A model generated the notes under the pieces. The model ran no database searches and was not told the DNA's origin. It saw only the letters and a program-made list of their open reading frames with translations. A DNA stretch of 64,000 nucleotides from an uncultured Clostridia bacterium. GTDB lineage: Bacteria; Bacillota; Clostridia; UMGS1810. Shown in pieces: positions 1-8,303 of this stretch (the first letter of the stretch is position 1; each line of letters starts with the position of its first letter). The translations under genes were made by a program, and so were the position numbers. The stretch is from contig CAKSFP010000015.1 in the NCBI GenBank assembly GCA_934454585.1, forward strand, positions 1-64,000. The letters run 5' to 3'.

Positions 1-270
1 GAGATTACAACCTGTGATTGTAATGATCAGTGTGCAAGATATGGCTGTTCTAATTGCACGGCAGCAGATGATGCGGAACTTCTGATAAATCAAGAGAAAT
101 CCATTCTTGATTTTGAAGAATCGGATGAATTTTATTTCAAGGAAGAAGTAAAGTTCATCATAAAAAAGTATCACGGCTCAAAAAAGGGGAAAATTCCGGA
201 AAGTGAAATTGATATGATACTTAAAGAAATCAAACGGGAACTTAACTGCTATAACAAACGGTTGGAATAA
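1..270 (+). CDS. 3' end of unknown protein with Cys cluster (partial)
   Basis: The window opens inside this reading frame, so the N-terminus is missing; 89 residues and a TAA stop are visible. Five cysteines (visible residues 5, 7, 11, 16 and 19) are packed into the first 20 visible residues, which could bind a metal, and the remainder is charged and probably helical. It is followed 25 bp later by another small gene with a good Shine-Dalgarno site, so the two may be cotranscribed. I do not recognise the family. Confidence 0.6.
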   Translation, partial: EITTCDCNDQCARYGCSNCTAADDAELLINQEKSILDFEESDEFYFKEEVKFIIKKYHGSKKGKIPESEIDMILKEIKRELNCYNKRLE

Positions 271-295
271 CAGAAAGATTTGGAGGTAGATACAT

Positions 296-631
296 ATGGC
301 GAAAAACACGATTTTATATGATGGCGTACTCTCGCCCCAGACTTATCTGGAAATTATGACGGGTAAGTATTTTTGTCTTAATGCGGATAATCAGCTTGAA
401 CTTGTAGAAAGAATTCTTGATGACCAATGCGGCAAAGGATTGTATTGGAGTTTTGCACTTGATGACATTGACGAGGTAATAAAAAACGGATATAAGGTTG
501 TTCTCGTTGAAATCGTAAATATTGTTATGAAAGGCGATAAAGCGGAACAAAAAACAATCTACCGTTGGTTTGAAGTTCTGGGAGAGTGGACAAAGGCAGA
601 ATTTCAAAAAAGACTAAGTAAGATTGAATAG
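296..631 (+). CDS. hypothetical protein, 111 aa
   Basis: A GGAGG site sits about 10 bp before the ATG and a clear hairpin terminator follows the stop, so this is very likely a real gene and the last one of an operon that includes the partial gene before it. The protein is soluble, mixed charge, without signal peptide or membrane segment. The antisense frame over the same bases is a shadow. I do not recognise a family and give no function. Confidence 0.7.
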   Translation: MAKNTILYDGVLSPQTYLEIMTGKYFCLNADNQLELVERILDDQCGKGLYWSFALDDIDEVIKNGYKVVLVEIVNIVMKGDKAEQKTIYRWFEVLGEWTKAEFQKRLSKIE

Positions 632-637
632 AGATTG

Positions 638-667
638 GGGCTTATACAATATGTGTAAGCCCTTTTT
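638..667 (+). terminator. Rho-independent terminator
   Basis: A 10-bp stem (638-647 with 653-662, one G-T pair) with a 5-nt loop is followed by five T residues, directly after the 111-aa gene. Confidence 0.85.
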
Positions 668-708
668 AATATGTTGGTAGATGTATTTGGGGGATATTGT
701 ATTTTGTA

Positions 709-1473
709 TTACGAAAATTTAAGCCTTCTGTTAATTTCTGCAACCGTGCGCAGAAAAAGATTGAGTTCTGATGAAGAAAATTGTTTGTCATTGCAATTTG
801 GAGTAGCAGAACAAGCCATCCCGAGTGCACCTACACATTTGCCATCTTTTAAAATTGCTTTTCCTATCCCAATGTGCATAAGTTCGTTATTTATTTGAGA
901 TGTAGTTTTTATATATTGTTGTTTTTTCACTGCTTTAAGCGCCGAACACAGTGCGGAAAATGAATCAATACCTTCCCAGTCACCGTTTTTCGGTGTGCCG
1001 TATTTTTGAAATAACTTAAATACCTCATCACGCGTCATATGTGACATGAGAATCCGACCGGTTGCGGTACGGTATATGTCATCCGTAAAAATTTGCGCAT
1101 TGTGGCTGAATATGTTTTTGTTTGAATCAATTTTATCTATAATAAATTTTTGGTTATTTGCAAGTACCGCAAGTAAAACGGTTTTTTGAGTTTTTTTTGC
1201 GAGGAAAGTAAGCAGCGGATGGCAAATCGATATGAGTGTTTCGTTATATTTCCCGAATCTGGTGAGAAGATATGCATCCGGTCCGAGTATATATTTTCCG
1301 CTTAATCCGAAATTTTGTGCAAATCCTTCTGCGCATAATGTTTCAAGTAAATGATGGCAGGTCGATTTTTCTATTTTGGTTTTTTCGGATATTTCTTTAA
1401 GTGATATGCTTTCAAAGGGTGTATCGGAAAGTACTTTTAGTATATTAAGTGCTTTTTGAACTGATTTTATCAT
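709..1473 (-). CDS. IclR-family transcriptional regulator
   Basis: 254 residues, the usual IclR length. Residues about 1-65 form the winged helix (starts with the typical KALNILKVL helix, then the recognition part around EKSTCHHLLETL), and residues about 75-250 form the GAF-like effector domain. Members of this family sense small organic acids such as keto-deoxy-sugar acids (KdgR type). It is transcribed away from the mannonate dehydratase operon and the shared intergenic region holds a 25-bp imperfect palindrome, so I infer it represses that operon and itself in answer to a uronate-pathway intermediate. Family assignment is firm; the effector is inference. Confidence 0.9.
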   Translation of the reverse strand: MIKSVQKALNILKVLSDTPFESISLKEISEKTKIEKSTCHHLLETLCAEGFAQNFGLSGKYILGPDAYLLTRFGKYNETLISICHPLLTFLAKKTQKTVLLAVLANNQKFIIDKIDSNKNIFSHNAQIFTDDIYRTATGRILMSHMTRDEVFKLFQKYGTPKNGDWEGIDSFSALCSALKAVKKQQYIKTTSQINNELMHIGIGKAILKDGKCVGALGMACSATPNCNDKQFSSSELNLFLRTVAEINRRLKFS

Positions 1474-1529
1474 TTTTTCACAACCTTTAATCCTTTTGTC
1501 TTTAGTATACAGACTTTTAGAATATTTGT

Positions 1530-1554
1530 CAATATTTCATAATGTGAAATGTTG
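1530..1554. promoter_or_regulatory. palindromic operator, probable IclR-type site
   Basis: ATTTCA-N5-TGAAAT (1534-1550) is a perfect inverted repeat; skipping one mismatched pair, the outer CAA/TTG extends it to 1530-1554. It lies between the divergent IclR gene and the mannonate dehydratase operon and touches the candidate -35 box of the latter. IclR/KdgR sites are typically A/T-rich palindromes of this size with TGAAA-like half-sites. Binding by the neighbouring regulator is inferred from position. Confidence 0.7.
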
Positions 1555-1578
1555 TTGCTTTTTTAGCCCCGATATAAT
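1552..1578 (+). promoter_or_regulatory. sigma-A-like promoter of the uronate operon
   Basis: A perfect TATAAT -10 box lies at 1573-1578; the best -35 is TTGTTG at 1552-1557 with 15 bp between, which is short. The start codon chosen is 27 bp after the -10 box. The palindrome at 1530-1554 overlaps the -35, which fits repression. Confidence 0.6.
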
Positions 1579-1604
1579 AAAATGTTGCCGAGGTGAGTCG
1601 AGGA

Positions 1605-2537
1605 ATGATTTTGGCTGATTATTTTTATGCGGAGCATGATATAATGTGGGATTATGCAAAGCAATGCGGAGTTGAGGGCGCTGTTGTCAGACTGCCGGAG
1701 GACGGCAGATTTGATGTAACAGACAGGGAACACTGGCGGAGTATATATGACCGCTTTATGAGCTTTGGTATAAGACCTGTGGTTATAGAGCCGATGCCGA
1801 ATGAGCTGCATTCACACATAAAAACGGGTGATAAAAAATGCGATGAAAGCATTGAAAAGGTCATAAAGATGTTTCCGCATATGCGTGATTTCGGAATAAA
1901 TACGATATGCTTTAACTGGATGGCACATATTGGCTGGCTAAGAACGTCCTACAGTATTCCCGAACGTGGCGGAGCTTTGGTGACGGGTTTTGATATTGAT
2001 AACTTTATTCCAAGCGACAAAGCAATAACAAGCGATCAGCTTTGGAATAATTATAGGTATTTCATAAATGCGGTAATGCCGTACGCGGACAAATACGGCA
2101 TAAGGCTTGCACTTCATCCGGATGATCCGCCGCTTGACAGGCTTGGAAATGTTGAAAGAATAATGATAAGCAAAGAAAACATAAAGAAGGCAATGGACAT
2201 GTATAAAAGTCCGAACTTGGGAATCACAATGTGTCAGGCGACTTATTATATGATGGGTGAGGATGTGTATTCGACCATAGAGGAATTAAGCAAAAAAATA
2301 TTTTTTGTGCATTTTCGAAATGCTGTCGGGACAAAAACGAATTTTCATGAAACCTTTCACGATAACGGAGCTATCGATATGAAAAGGGCAATCGAGCTTT
2401 ATAAGAAATATACGCCGAATGTTCCGATTAGAGTTGACCATGTACCGCTTATGGCGGGAGAGAGTCAAAAGACTGCGGGATATACCGCTCTCGGCCGGCT
2501 TTTTGCAATCGGATATTTGAAGGGGCTTATGAAATAA
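1605..2537 (+). CDS. uxuA: mannonate dehydratase (UxuA-like, short form)
   Basis: Mannonate dehydratase converts D-mannonate to 2-keto-3-deoxy-D-gluconate, the key step of glucuronate breakdown. Family landmarks are present: HPDDPP (about 171-176), FHETFHDNG (about 247-255) and RVDHVP (about 276-281), which carry metal ligands and active-site residues of the TIM barrel. At about 310 residues it is shorter than the 350-395 residues usual for UxuA, so it may belong to a divergent subgroup with another sugar-acid substrate. A GTG 12 bp upstream is in frame, but GAGGTGA at 1590-1596 is spaced correctly for the ATG at 1605. First gene of a tight operon with an RraA-like protein, a lactonase and an SDR. 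Confidence 0.85.
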   Translation: MILADYFYAEHDIMWDYAKQCGVEGAVVRLPEDGRFDVTDREHWRSIYDRFMSFGIRPVVIEPMPNELHSHIKTGDKKCDESIEKVIKMFPHMRDFGINTICFNWMAHIGWLRTSYSIPERGGALVTGFDIDNFIPSDKAITSDQLWNNYRYFINAVMPYADKYGIRLALHPDDPPLDRLGNVERIMISKENIKKAMDMYKSPNLGITMCQATYYMMGEDVYSTIEELSKKIFFVHFRNAVGTKTNFHETFHDNGAIDMKRAIELYKKYTPNVPIRVDHVPLMAGESQKTAGYTALGRLFAIGYLKGLMK

Positions 2538-2567
2538 AAATACTATGTAAAAGAAGGAGAAAGAACA

Positions 2568-3476
2568 ATGAACTTTAATGTTAAGGAAGAAATAATAGCG
2601 CTTACACCTCAATGGAAGGGAGAGCGCCTTTCTGACGGAAGACCAAAGGTTGATGAAAAATATTTAAAGGCACTTAAAACCCTCACTCTTGAAGAAGTGT
2701 GGAAACCGATATTTGTAAAAGGATATGAAAGTCAGTTTGAAGGAAGATTTCATACCCTCCATGATGACGGAAGAAAACTTATAGGTCGAGCTGTTACAGC
2801 AACATACTGTCCTTACAGACCGGACCTTGATGAGGTTGTGAAGAATATAGGCAGAAGTGAAGGAAGAACAGGTACATATAATCAATGGGTTATTGACAAC
2901 CTTCAGGAATATGATGTTCCCGTAATAGATATGTATGATAAAATTTATAAAGGAACATTTATTGGTGGGAACCTCACGACAGCCCTTAAAAACAAGACAA
3001 GAAACGAAAACGGCGGCGCTGTAATATGGGGCGGAATTCGTGACACTGAACAGATGAAAAAAGTTGAGGATACACAAGTGTATTATCGTGGAATTGACCC
3101 TACGCCGATTCGTGATTTTATAATGACAGCGTATAATACGGCAACAAGAATAGGAAATGCAATCTGCTTACCGGGTGATGTGGTGTTCGGGGCAGGCGGA
3201 GGTGTTTTGTTTATTCCGAGCCATTTAGTCGAAGAGGTAGTCGGCGGAGCAGCAAAAACACAGGTTAAAGATTTATTCGGCTTTGAAATGATAACACAAA
3301 ATAAATTTACAACTGCGCAGATTGATAAAAATACATGGACAAAAGATATGCTTGATTTGCTTATGGAATTTATCGAAAAGGATGATAGAGCGGCACAATA
3401 TCGCGGGATGGATTGGTCGCATGAGTACGACCTTGCAATAAATGGTGATCCGAATGATACACAGTCAGCACTTTGA
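2568..3476 (+). CDS. RraA-family aldolase/decarboxylase-like protein
   Basis: The central region (about 130-240) has the RraA-fold pattern GGNLTTAL, then VIWGGIRD, then LPGDVVFGAGGGV, which forms the metal and keto-acid site of class II HMG/CHA aldolases and oxaloacetate decarboxylases. Many members are wrongly named menaquinone methyltransferases. At 302 residues it is longer than E. coli RraA (about 160) and carries N- and C-terminal extensions. Lying between a mannonate dehydratase and a lactonase, it may cleave or decarboxylate a keto-deoxy acid made by the operon; this is inference. AAGGAG precedes the ATG. Confidence 0.8.
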   Translation: MNFNVKEEIIALTPQWKGERLSDGRPKVDEKYLKALKTLTLEEVWKPIFVKGYESQFEGRFHTLHDDGRKLIGRAVTATYCPYRPDLDEVVKNIGRSEGRTGTYNQWVIDNLQEYDVPVIDMYDKIYKGTFIGGNLTTALKNKTRNENGGAVIWGGIRDTEQMKKVEDTQVYYRGIDPTPIRDFIMTAYNTATRIGNAICLPGDVVFGAGGGVLFIPSHLVEEVVGGAAKTQVKDLFGFEMITQNKFTTAQIDKNTWTKDMLDLLMEFIEKDDRAAQYRGMDWSHEYDLAINGDPNDTQSAL

Positions 3477-4416
3477 TGTTTATGCCGCATCGTGTGCAGA
3501 AGACGGCGGCATAGTTAAATATGAGTTTTCAAAAGGGCAGTTAAAATACGAGTATAAAATACATCTTGACAGACCTATGTATCTTGAAATTAAAAATGAT
3601 ATAATAAGTGCAACACTTAGGGAAGCATATGGGGAAAACAGCGGCTTTATCCGCATTAAAGATAACAAAAATGCTTTTATAACTACAAGACCACCGCAGA
3701 ATACTTTCGGAAAATGCGCTGCGCATTTTTGCACAGTTGGCGATGCAGTGTACTGTGCAAATTATTTATCCGGCAGTGTTATAAAAATACCGGATAAGGT
3801 GGTGTTCCACAGCGGTCATGGCAAGAATCGGGATAGACAGGCTGCACCGCATCCTCATTTTATATGTGAAACTCCTGATAGTCTCCTGTTAGTATGCGAT
3901 CTTGGGACAGACAAGATAATTGTATACACGAGAGAACTTGAAAAAATAAACGAGGTTACGATTGGTGAAGGCAGGGGACCAAGACACCTTGTGGTTGACA
4001 AACAAACAGGGTATATATATTGCGCCAATGAACTCTCGTCAAGCGTAACAGTGCTTGAATACAAAGAAGGTTATATTCATGTGCTGGGCGAATACAGTAC
4101 TCTTTTTAAAAATAATGCGGAAAACTTTCCAGCAGCAATAAGACTTTATGATAATATGGTTTTTGTATCAAACCGTGGAGATAATTCGGTAAGTATCTTT
4201 AAAATATATGGTGACAGTCTTGAACTTTGCACAGTGACACCCTGTGGAGGAATATGGCCGAGAGATATTAACATATTCGGCGGATATCTTTTGTGTGCAA
4301 ACGAAATGTCGGATGACATAAGTGTGTTTAAGATAGAAAAAGAAACACTTAAAAATTGCAGTAGTATAAAACTCAAAAAACCTGTATGCATTGTTGGGCG
4401 AACTATAGGAGGATAG
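3454..4416 (+). CDS. seven-bladed beta-propeller lactonase family protein
   Basis: Repeated propeller-blade motifs (HPHFICETPDSLLLVCDLGTD, GPRHLVVD, YIYCANELSSSVTV, VFVSNRGDNSVSIF, WPRDINI, LLCANEMSDDISVF) match the Pgl/YkgB 6-phosphogluconolactonase family, which hydrolyses sugar lactones. No signal peptide, so cytoplasmic. The gene overlaps the end of the RraA-like gene; an in-frame ATG at 3442 exists, but GGTGA at 3444-3448 better serves the ATG at 3454. In this operon it could open an aldonolactone made by the SDR or a related dehydrogenase. Substrate not determinable from sequence. Confidence 0.8.
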   Translation: MIHSQHFDVYAASCAEDGGIVKYEFSKGQLKYEYKIHLDRPMYLEIKNDIISATLREAYGENSGFIRIKDNKNAFITTRPPQNTFGKCAAHFCTVGDAVYCANYLSGSVIKIPDKVVFHSGHGKNRDRQAAPHPHFICETPDSLLLVCDLGTDKIIVYTRELEKINEVTIGEGRGPRHLVVDKQTGYIYCANELSSSVTVLEYKEGYIHVLGEYSTLFKNNAENFPAAIRLYDNMVFVSNRGDNSVSIFKIYGDSLELCTVTPCGGIWPRDINIFGGYLLCANEMSDDISVFKIEKETLKNCSSIKLKKPVCIVGRTIGG

Positions 4417-4424
4417 TGGATAAT

Positions 4425-5165
4425 ATGGAATTTGAAAATAAAAAAGCTCTGATAACCGGTGCAAGCCGAGGAATAGGAAAGGCTTTGGCAAAGGAGCTTG
4501 CACTGTGCGGTTGTGAGATTTATGTAAATTATGTGGGGAATGACAAAAAAGCAGAGGAAACCAAAGATGAAATAGAGAATGTTGGGGGGAGATGTACTCT
4601 TGCGCGAGTAAATCTTGAAGAAACGGACTGTGCGGAAAAACTATTTAAGATAACGGGTGATGTTGATATACTCATACTTAATGCGTCAATCCAGTTTAGG
4701 AATAGGTGGACCGATATTACCGCGGAGGAGTTTGAACGGCAGATAAATTGCAATCTTCGTGCACCGATGTTTCTTATGCAGAAGTATATCCATGGAATGA
4801 TAAATAAAGGCTGGGGGCGTGTTGTGACAATCGGAAGCGTTCAGGAAGCGAAACCTCATGCGGATATGCTTGTATACTCGGCGGCAAAATCAGCGCTTAC
4901 TTCAATGGCAAAGTCGGTTGCCATTCAAACGGCAGGAACGGGAGTCACGGTAAACAGCGTTGCCCCCGGGGTTATATATACGGACAGAAATGTTGATGCC
5001 CTTGCCGACAGCGCATATGCCGAGACGGTAAAAAGCAAAATTCCGATGGGAAATTGGGGCGAGCCAAAGGATTGCTGTGCGATTGTAAAAACGCTCTGCT
5101 CGGACGGAGCAGCGTATATAACAGGACAAAACATATTTGTGGATGGCGGCATGGGAATAAAATAA
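4425..5165 (+). CDS. SDR-family dehydrogenase, possible fructuronate reductase-like
   Basis: 246 residues of a classical short-chain dehydrogenase: nucleotide-binding TGASRGIG (11-18), NAS at 86-88 in place of NAG, catalytic Ser138, Tyr151 and Lys155 (YSAAK), and C-terminal ITGQNIFVDGG. AGGAGG at 4407-4412 supports the ATG at 4425 over an in-frame ATG 39 bp upstream. SDR enzymes replace the long-chain UxuB next to UxuA in some Bacillota, so mannonate oxidoreductase is the favoured guess; gluconate 5-dehydrogenase and KduD are alternatives. Last gene of the operon, followed by a strong terminator. Confidence 0.85.
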   Translation: MEFENKKALITGASRGIGKALAKELALCGCEIYVNYVGNDKKAEETKDEIENVGGRCTLARVNLEETDCAEKLFKITGDVDILILNASIQFRNRWTDITAEEFERQINCNLRAPMFLMQKYIHGMINKGWGRVVTIGSVQEAKPHADMLVYSAAKSALTSMAKSVAIQTAGTGVTVNSVAPGVIYTDRNVDALADSAYAETVKSKIPMGNWGEPKDCCAIVKTLCSDGAAYITGQNIFVDGGMGIK

Positions 5166-5168
5166 AAG

Positions 5169-5207
5169 AAACAGACGTTGTAAAAAACACTTTTACAACG
5201 TCTGTTT
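5169..5207. terminator. bidirectional terminator
   Basis: A perfect 17-bp inverted repeat (5169-5185 with 5191-5207, 5-nt loop) has A-rich and T-rich ends, so it can stop transcription from both the uronate operon and the convergent broken glycosidase gene. Confidence 0.9.
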
Positions 5208-5216
5208 TAGCGTATA

Positions 5217-6297
5217 CTATATCATTCTGATTTTAAACAACGCTCCGATTGTAATATTTTTAAAAGTGACAGATTCGGAGTCAAATACTGCGGAGGTTTT
5301 ATCCTTGCCCCACACGGGAACAAGCTCAACACTTTTGATGTTTGAAAGGTTTATTTTAATGACATCAACCGAAGGAACATTTTTAAGGTCTCTTAAAATA
5401 TTTTCCCAATTATAATCGGTATTGCGTATGTATCCCAATGTTACGGTTTTTCCTTTTAAAATAAGAACATCAACGTTTTTGTCCGAAATGCTTAACGGTT
5501 CAAATCCTTCTTTGTCAAACGTTACGTTTGATGTCAGGAGACTGAGCGGCTTGAACAATCCGTACAGGTTTTTTGCCTCGACGTATCTTTCATCCCAGTG
5601 CCATATACAGCCCGCACCGCAGCTTTTCATAAACAGCGGAGTATAGACTGCATCTGTAAAAATAATTCCGTCATCATCATTTACATAAAACTTAAACGGG
5701 CCGCTGTGACAGTTGTTTACGGCGCCTGTTTCGGCAATATAGACCGGTTTGTCTGTATCAACCTTTTCAAACGCGCCGCGTATCATGTCAATCGGCGAAC
5801 GGTGACAATCATCATAACCCGCACCCTGGTCAAGATACCTGTGGATTTGAACAAAGGAAACTTTGTCCCGACAAAAATTATCATACATTTGTTATGCATA
5901 TTTCGAATCAAGGCTGCCAAGTGAATTTACCACAAGATGATTTGGAAACATATTTTGCACTTTGGGAAGAATTTGTTTGTTCCAGTCATAAATATCAAGA
6001 TAACTGTCGCGAACACAAAGACTACGCTTTGATTTTGACCGAGCCGGAAAAATCCGGGGTGTATCGGCATTTTTGATGTGCCGCTTCCGAGATTTCCGTT
6101 TTTTCAATACCCTCCGAATCATAACTGACGGTTATCGGCTGATATATAAAGGGATAGACGGTGTCCTCGCTGCCGTCGGGACGAATAATTTTTATTGAGT
6201 CTGTCGGAACATCAAAATCAAGGGTTATTCGGGAATATTTTTTTAATTCGCCGCTTATTTTCATAATAATCTCCATTCCGCTGCCCTGCATCGGCAC
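5217..6297 (-). pseudogene. decayed glycosidase (probable DUF5060/GH5-like)
   Basis: Three pieces of one gene can be read on this strand. The 5' piece (6297 to 6022) resembles a beta-sandwich N-terminal domain of the DUF5060 kind and ends in a frame change. The next piece continues in another frame from about 6020 and contains YLDIYDWNKQ, and the last piece (5888 to 5217) holds a likely catalytic Glu in YIAETGA and a C-terminal beta domain. The last two pieces share a frame and are split only by a TAA at 5892-5894. Between N-terminal and catalytic parts far too few residues remain for a TIM barrel, so an internal deletion of perhaps 200 codons is inferred. Family naming is tentative. Confidence 0.75.
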
Positions 6298-6310
6298 AAA
6301 TAGTAATGAA

Positions 6311-6441
6311 AATCTCTTATCGGCAAGGCAAGGAATGATAAGAGATTATTAACGCCCATGTGCGTTCCGAGCGTAGTGAGGAAAATTTCGCACGGGCAAT
6401 TTAATCCTGCCGAAGGCTAACGTGAAAGAAACTTTCACGTT
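6311..6441. repeat. hairpin-rich intergenic element
   Basis: Three hairpins stand in a row between the broken glycosidase and the AraC gene: a perfect 11-bp stem (6311-6321 with 6337-6347), an imperfect GCCC-rich stem (about 6354-6364 with 6389-6397), and a perfect 10-bp stem with 3-nt loop (6419-6428 with 6432-6441). No reading frame is supported here. The composition differs from the neighbouring genes, as in a small dispersed palindromic element. Whether copies exist elsewhere cannot be seen from this window. Confidence 0.5.
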
Positions 6442-6528
6442 ATAAAACCTCTTTTCTCGGGGTCACTTTTGCAACGGTCGGATATTTGTTTTAATGATAC
6501 AATATGAAATAATTAAAGTCAAATAATT

Positions 6529-7356
6529 TCATAATATATTTTGGGGTGCGTTTCGGTATTGAAGCGGAGTCATATTCATTATCTGTTTAAAGGTTCTGCA
6601 AAACGAACGCGTGTCATTGTAGCCGATGCTTTCTGAAATCTTGCCTATCGAATAATCGGTTGAACGGAGCAAATAACAGGAGTTGGTTATACGGTACTTG
6701 GCAAGGTAGTTGTGAAAGCTCGTTCCGGTGGCAAGTTTAAAATTCCTACAAAAATTACTTTTTGAATAACCCGACGCGGCGGCTGCCGCCTCAACGGTTA
6801 CATCAGATTGATAATTCAGGTAGATAAGCTCGAGCGCTTTTTCGATTTGACGCTTGCCCGATTTCTCCGATAACGAAACGGAACTTTCGCCGTATGCGGA
6901 AATAATGGCTGAGGAAAGCCTGAACAGCTCGCCTATTGTACGCAAATCCGACGCGGCGCTTTTGTTGCCGCAGGTATTAACCAATTCGTATATGGAATCA
7001 CGAATAGCGTTAAAAGCGCTGTTTTCGGAATCGGAAAAAGACAGTATGGGGTTATCGAATTTTAGCTCGGATAAATAAGTGAATTTTTCACGCAAAAGCA
7101 TAGGCCCAAACTCTATCAAAAGGAGCGAGCAACCGTCCTTGCCGCCGACAAGTTCGTGGTCGGTCATGCTGCCTATAATTAAAGCCTCGTCGGCTTTTAT
7201 AAGATATTTTATTCCGTTCAACTTTGCATGGAGCGTGCCGCTGATGCAGTACAAAATCTCGATTTCGTGATGCATATGTACCTGAAAAGAAGCAAAATGT
7301 TCACTTTTTCTTACAAAATAAGGGGTGGAATATTCCAATAAAGGCTGATAAAGCAT
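6529..7356 (-). CDS. AraC-family transcriptional regulator with cupin sensor domain
   Basis: 275 residues: N-terminal cupin-like sugar-sensing domain (HHEIEILYCISGTLHAKLNG) and C-terminal double HTH (about 180-275; GYSKSNFCRNFKLATGTSFHNYL and SIGYNDTRSFCRTFKQIM regions). A GTG 9 bp upstream is in frame, but GAGGTG spacing supports the ATG at 7356. It faces the sugar isomerase/aminotransferase pair across a 170-bp intergenic region with a promoter on each strand, so it probably controls that pair in response to a sugar. Ligand unknown. Confidence 0.9.
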   Translation of the reverse strand: MLYQPLLEYSTPYFVRKSEHFASFQVHMHHEIEILYCISGTLHAKLNGIKYLIKADEALIIGSMTDHELVGGKDGCSLLLIEFGPMLLREKFTYLSELKFDNPILSFSDSENSAFNAIRDSIYELVNTCGNKSAASDLRTIGELFRLSSAIISAYGESSVSLSEKSGKRQIEKALELIYLNYQSDVTVEAAAAASGYSKSNFCRNFKLATGTSFHNYLAKYRITNSCYLLRSTDYSIGKISESIGYNDTRSFCRTFKQIMNMTPLQYRNAPQNIL

Positions 7357-7374
7357 AAGTGTCACCTCGGCTTT

Positions 7375-7403
7375 ATTTTAACATAATCGCGGCGCTGTGT
7401 CAA
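7375..7403 (-). promoter_or_regulatory. promoter of the AraC-family gene
   Basis: Reading the minus strand, TTGACA (7403-7398) is followed after exactly 17 bp by TAAAAT (7380-7375), about 20 bp before the start codon at 7356. Confidence 0.75.
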
Positions 7404-7440
7404 TTAAGAATTTTTGTGCATTTTATAAGAATACAGAGTA

Positions 7441-7469
7441 TTGCAAACAGCTTTGAATTGATATATCAT
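7441..7469 (+). promoter_or_regulatory. candidate promoter of the isomerase/aminotransferase pair
   Basis: TTGCAA (7441-7446) and TATCAT (7464-7469) are separated by 17 bp, 58 bp before the ATG. A short inverted repeat AATAC-AGA-GTATT (7430-7442) touches the -35 box and could be a regulator half-site. Confidence 0.5.
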
Positions 7470-7526
7470 TTAAGTGAGCTTTGGGAAAAGCAAAACAACA
7501 TAAATTGTTACTGTGGGAGGTAAAAA

Positions 7527-8279
7527 ATGAAAAATATAGGACTTCAGCTTTATACGGTAAGAGAACATTTAACAAGTGATGAAAAAATCAAGGCGTTATT
7601 TGAACAGATAAGAAATATAGGCTATACGGAGGTTGAGCCTTTCGGTGCAATAGAGAATATGGAGGCTCCAGCAAGGATAGCGAACGAAACCGGCTTGGAC
7701 ATTTCGGGAACAATATCCAATTTTAAGGCATATGAGGATCGTGAAAAGACGGTTGAATTTTGCAGAAGGTTCGGAATTAAAAATTTAGGCTTTTCGGCGA
7801 GCGAGTTTGAAAGCGCTGCCGAGATAGCGCGGCTTATCGGCGAGGCAAACGATCTTGCGGAGTATCTCGCTAAATACGGGATTACAATCTCGTATCATAA
7901 TCACAGCCATGAGTTCAGAAAATATGAGAACGGAAAAACCGCTTATGAAATGATGGCTGACGGCTTTGATAAGGGCAAAATCGGATTTGTGCTTGATACA
8001 TACTGGATTCAGCACGGCGGCGGAGATATAAGACATTGGATAGAAAAGCTTGACGGCAGACTGACAGCGCTGCATATGAAGGACATGAAACGGGTGGAAA
8101 ACAATGCTGTGGCCTATGCCGCAGTAGGTGAAGGAAACCTTTGGTGGGACGGAATAATTGCGGCGGCAGAGAAAGCCGGAGCAAAGCACTTTGTTGTGGA
8201 GCAGGATGTGTGCTACCGCGACTGTATTGAGTGTATCAAGGACAGCGCGGCATTCCTTAAAAGATATATAAACAAATAA
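7527..8279 (+). CDS. sugar phosphate isomerase/epimerase (xylose isomerase-like TIM barrel)
   Basis: 250 residues with the pattern of the AP-endonuclease-2/IolE-type barrel: GLQLYTVRE at the start, YHNHSHEF, FVLDTYW, LHMKDM and a C-terminal VVEQD, which supply metal ligands (His, Asp, His, Glu). These enzymes isomerise or epimerise free or phosphorylated sugars, or dehydrate inosose. GGGAGG precedes the ATG. The next gene, 24 bp away, is a sugar aminotransferase, suggesting a small pathway for a modified sugar or inositol under the divergent AraC regulator. Exact substrate unknown. Confidence 0.85.
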   Translation: MKNIGLQLYTVREHLTSDEKIKALFEQIRNIGYTEVEPFGAIENMEAPARIANETGLDISGTISNFKAYEDREKTVEFCRRFGIKNLGFSASEFESAAEIARLIGEANDLAEYLAKYGITISYHNHSHEFRKYENGKTAYEMMADGFDKGKIGFVLDTYWIQHGGGDIRHWIEKLDGRLTALHMKDMKRVENNAVAYAAVGEGNLWWDGIIAAAEKAGAKHFVVEQDVCYRDCIECIKDSAAFLKRYINK

Positions 8280-8303
8280 AAAATATATTACGGAGGTTTC
8301 ATT

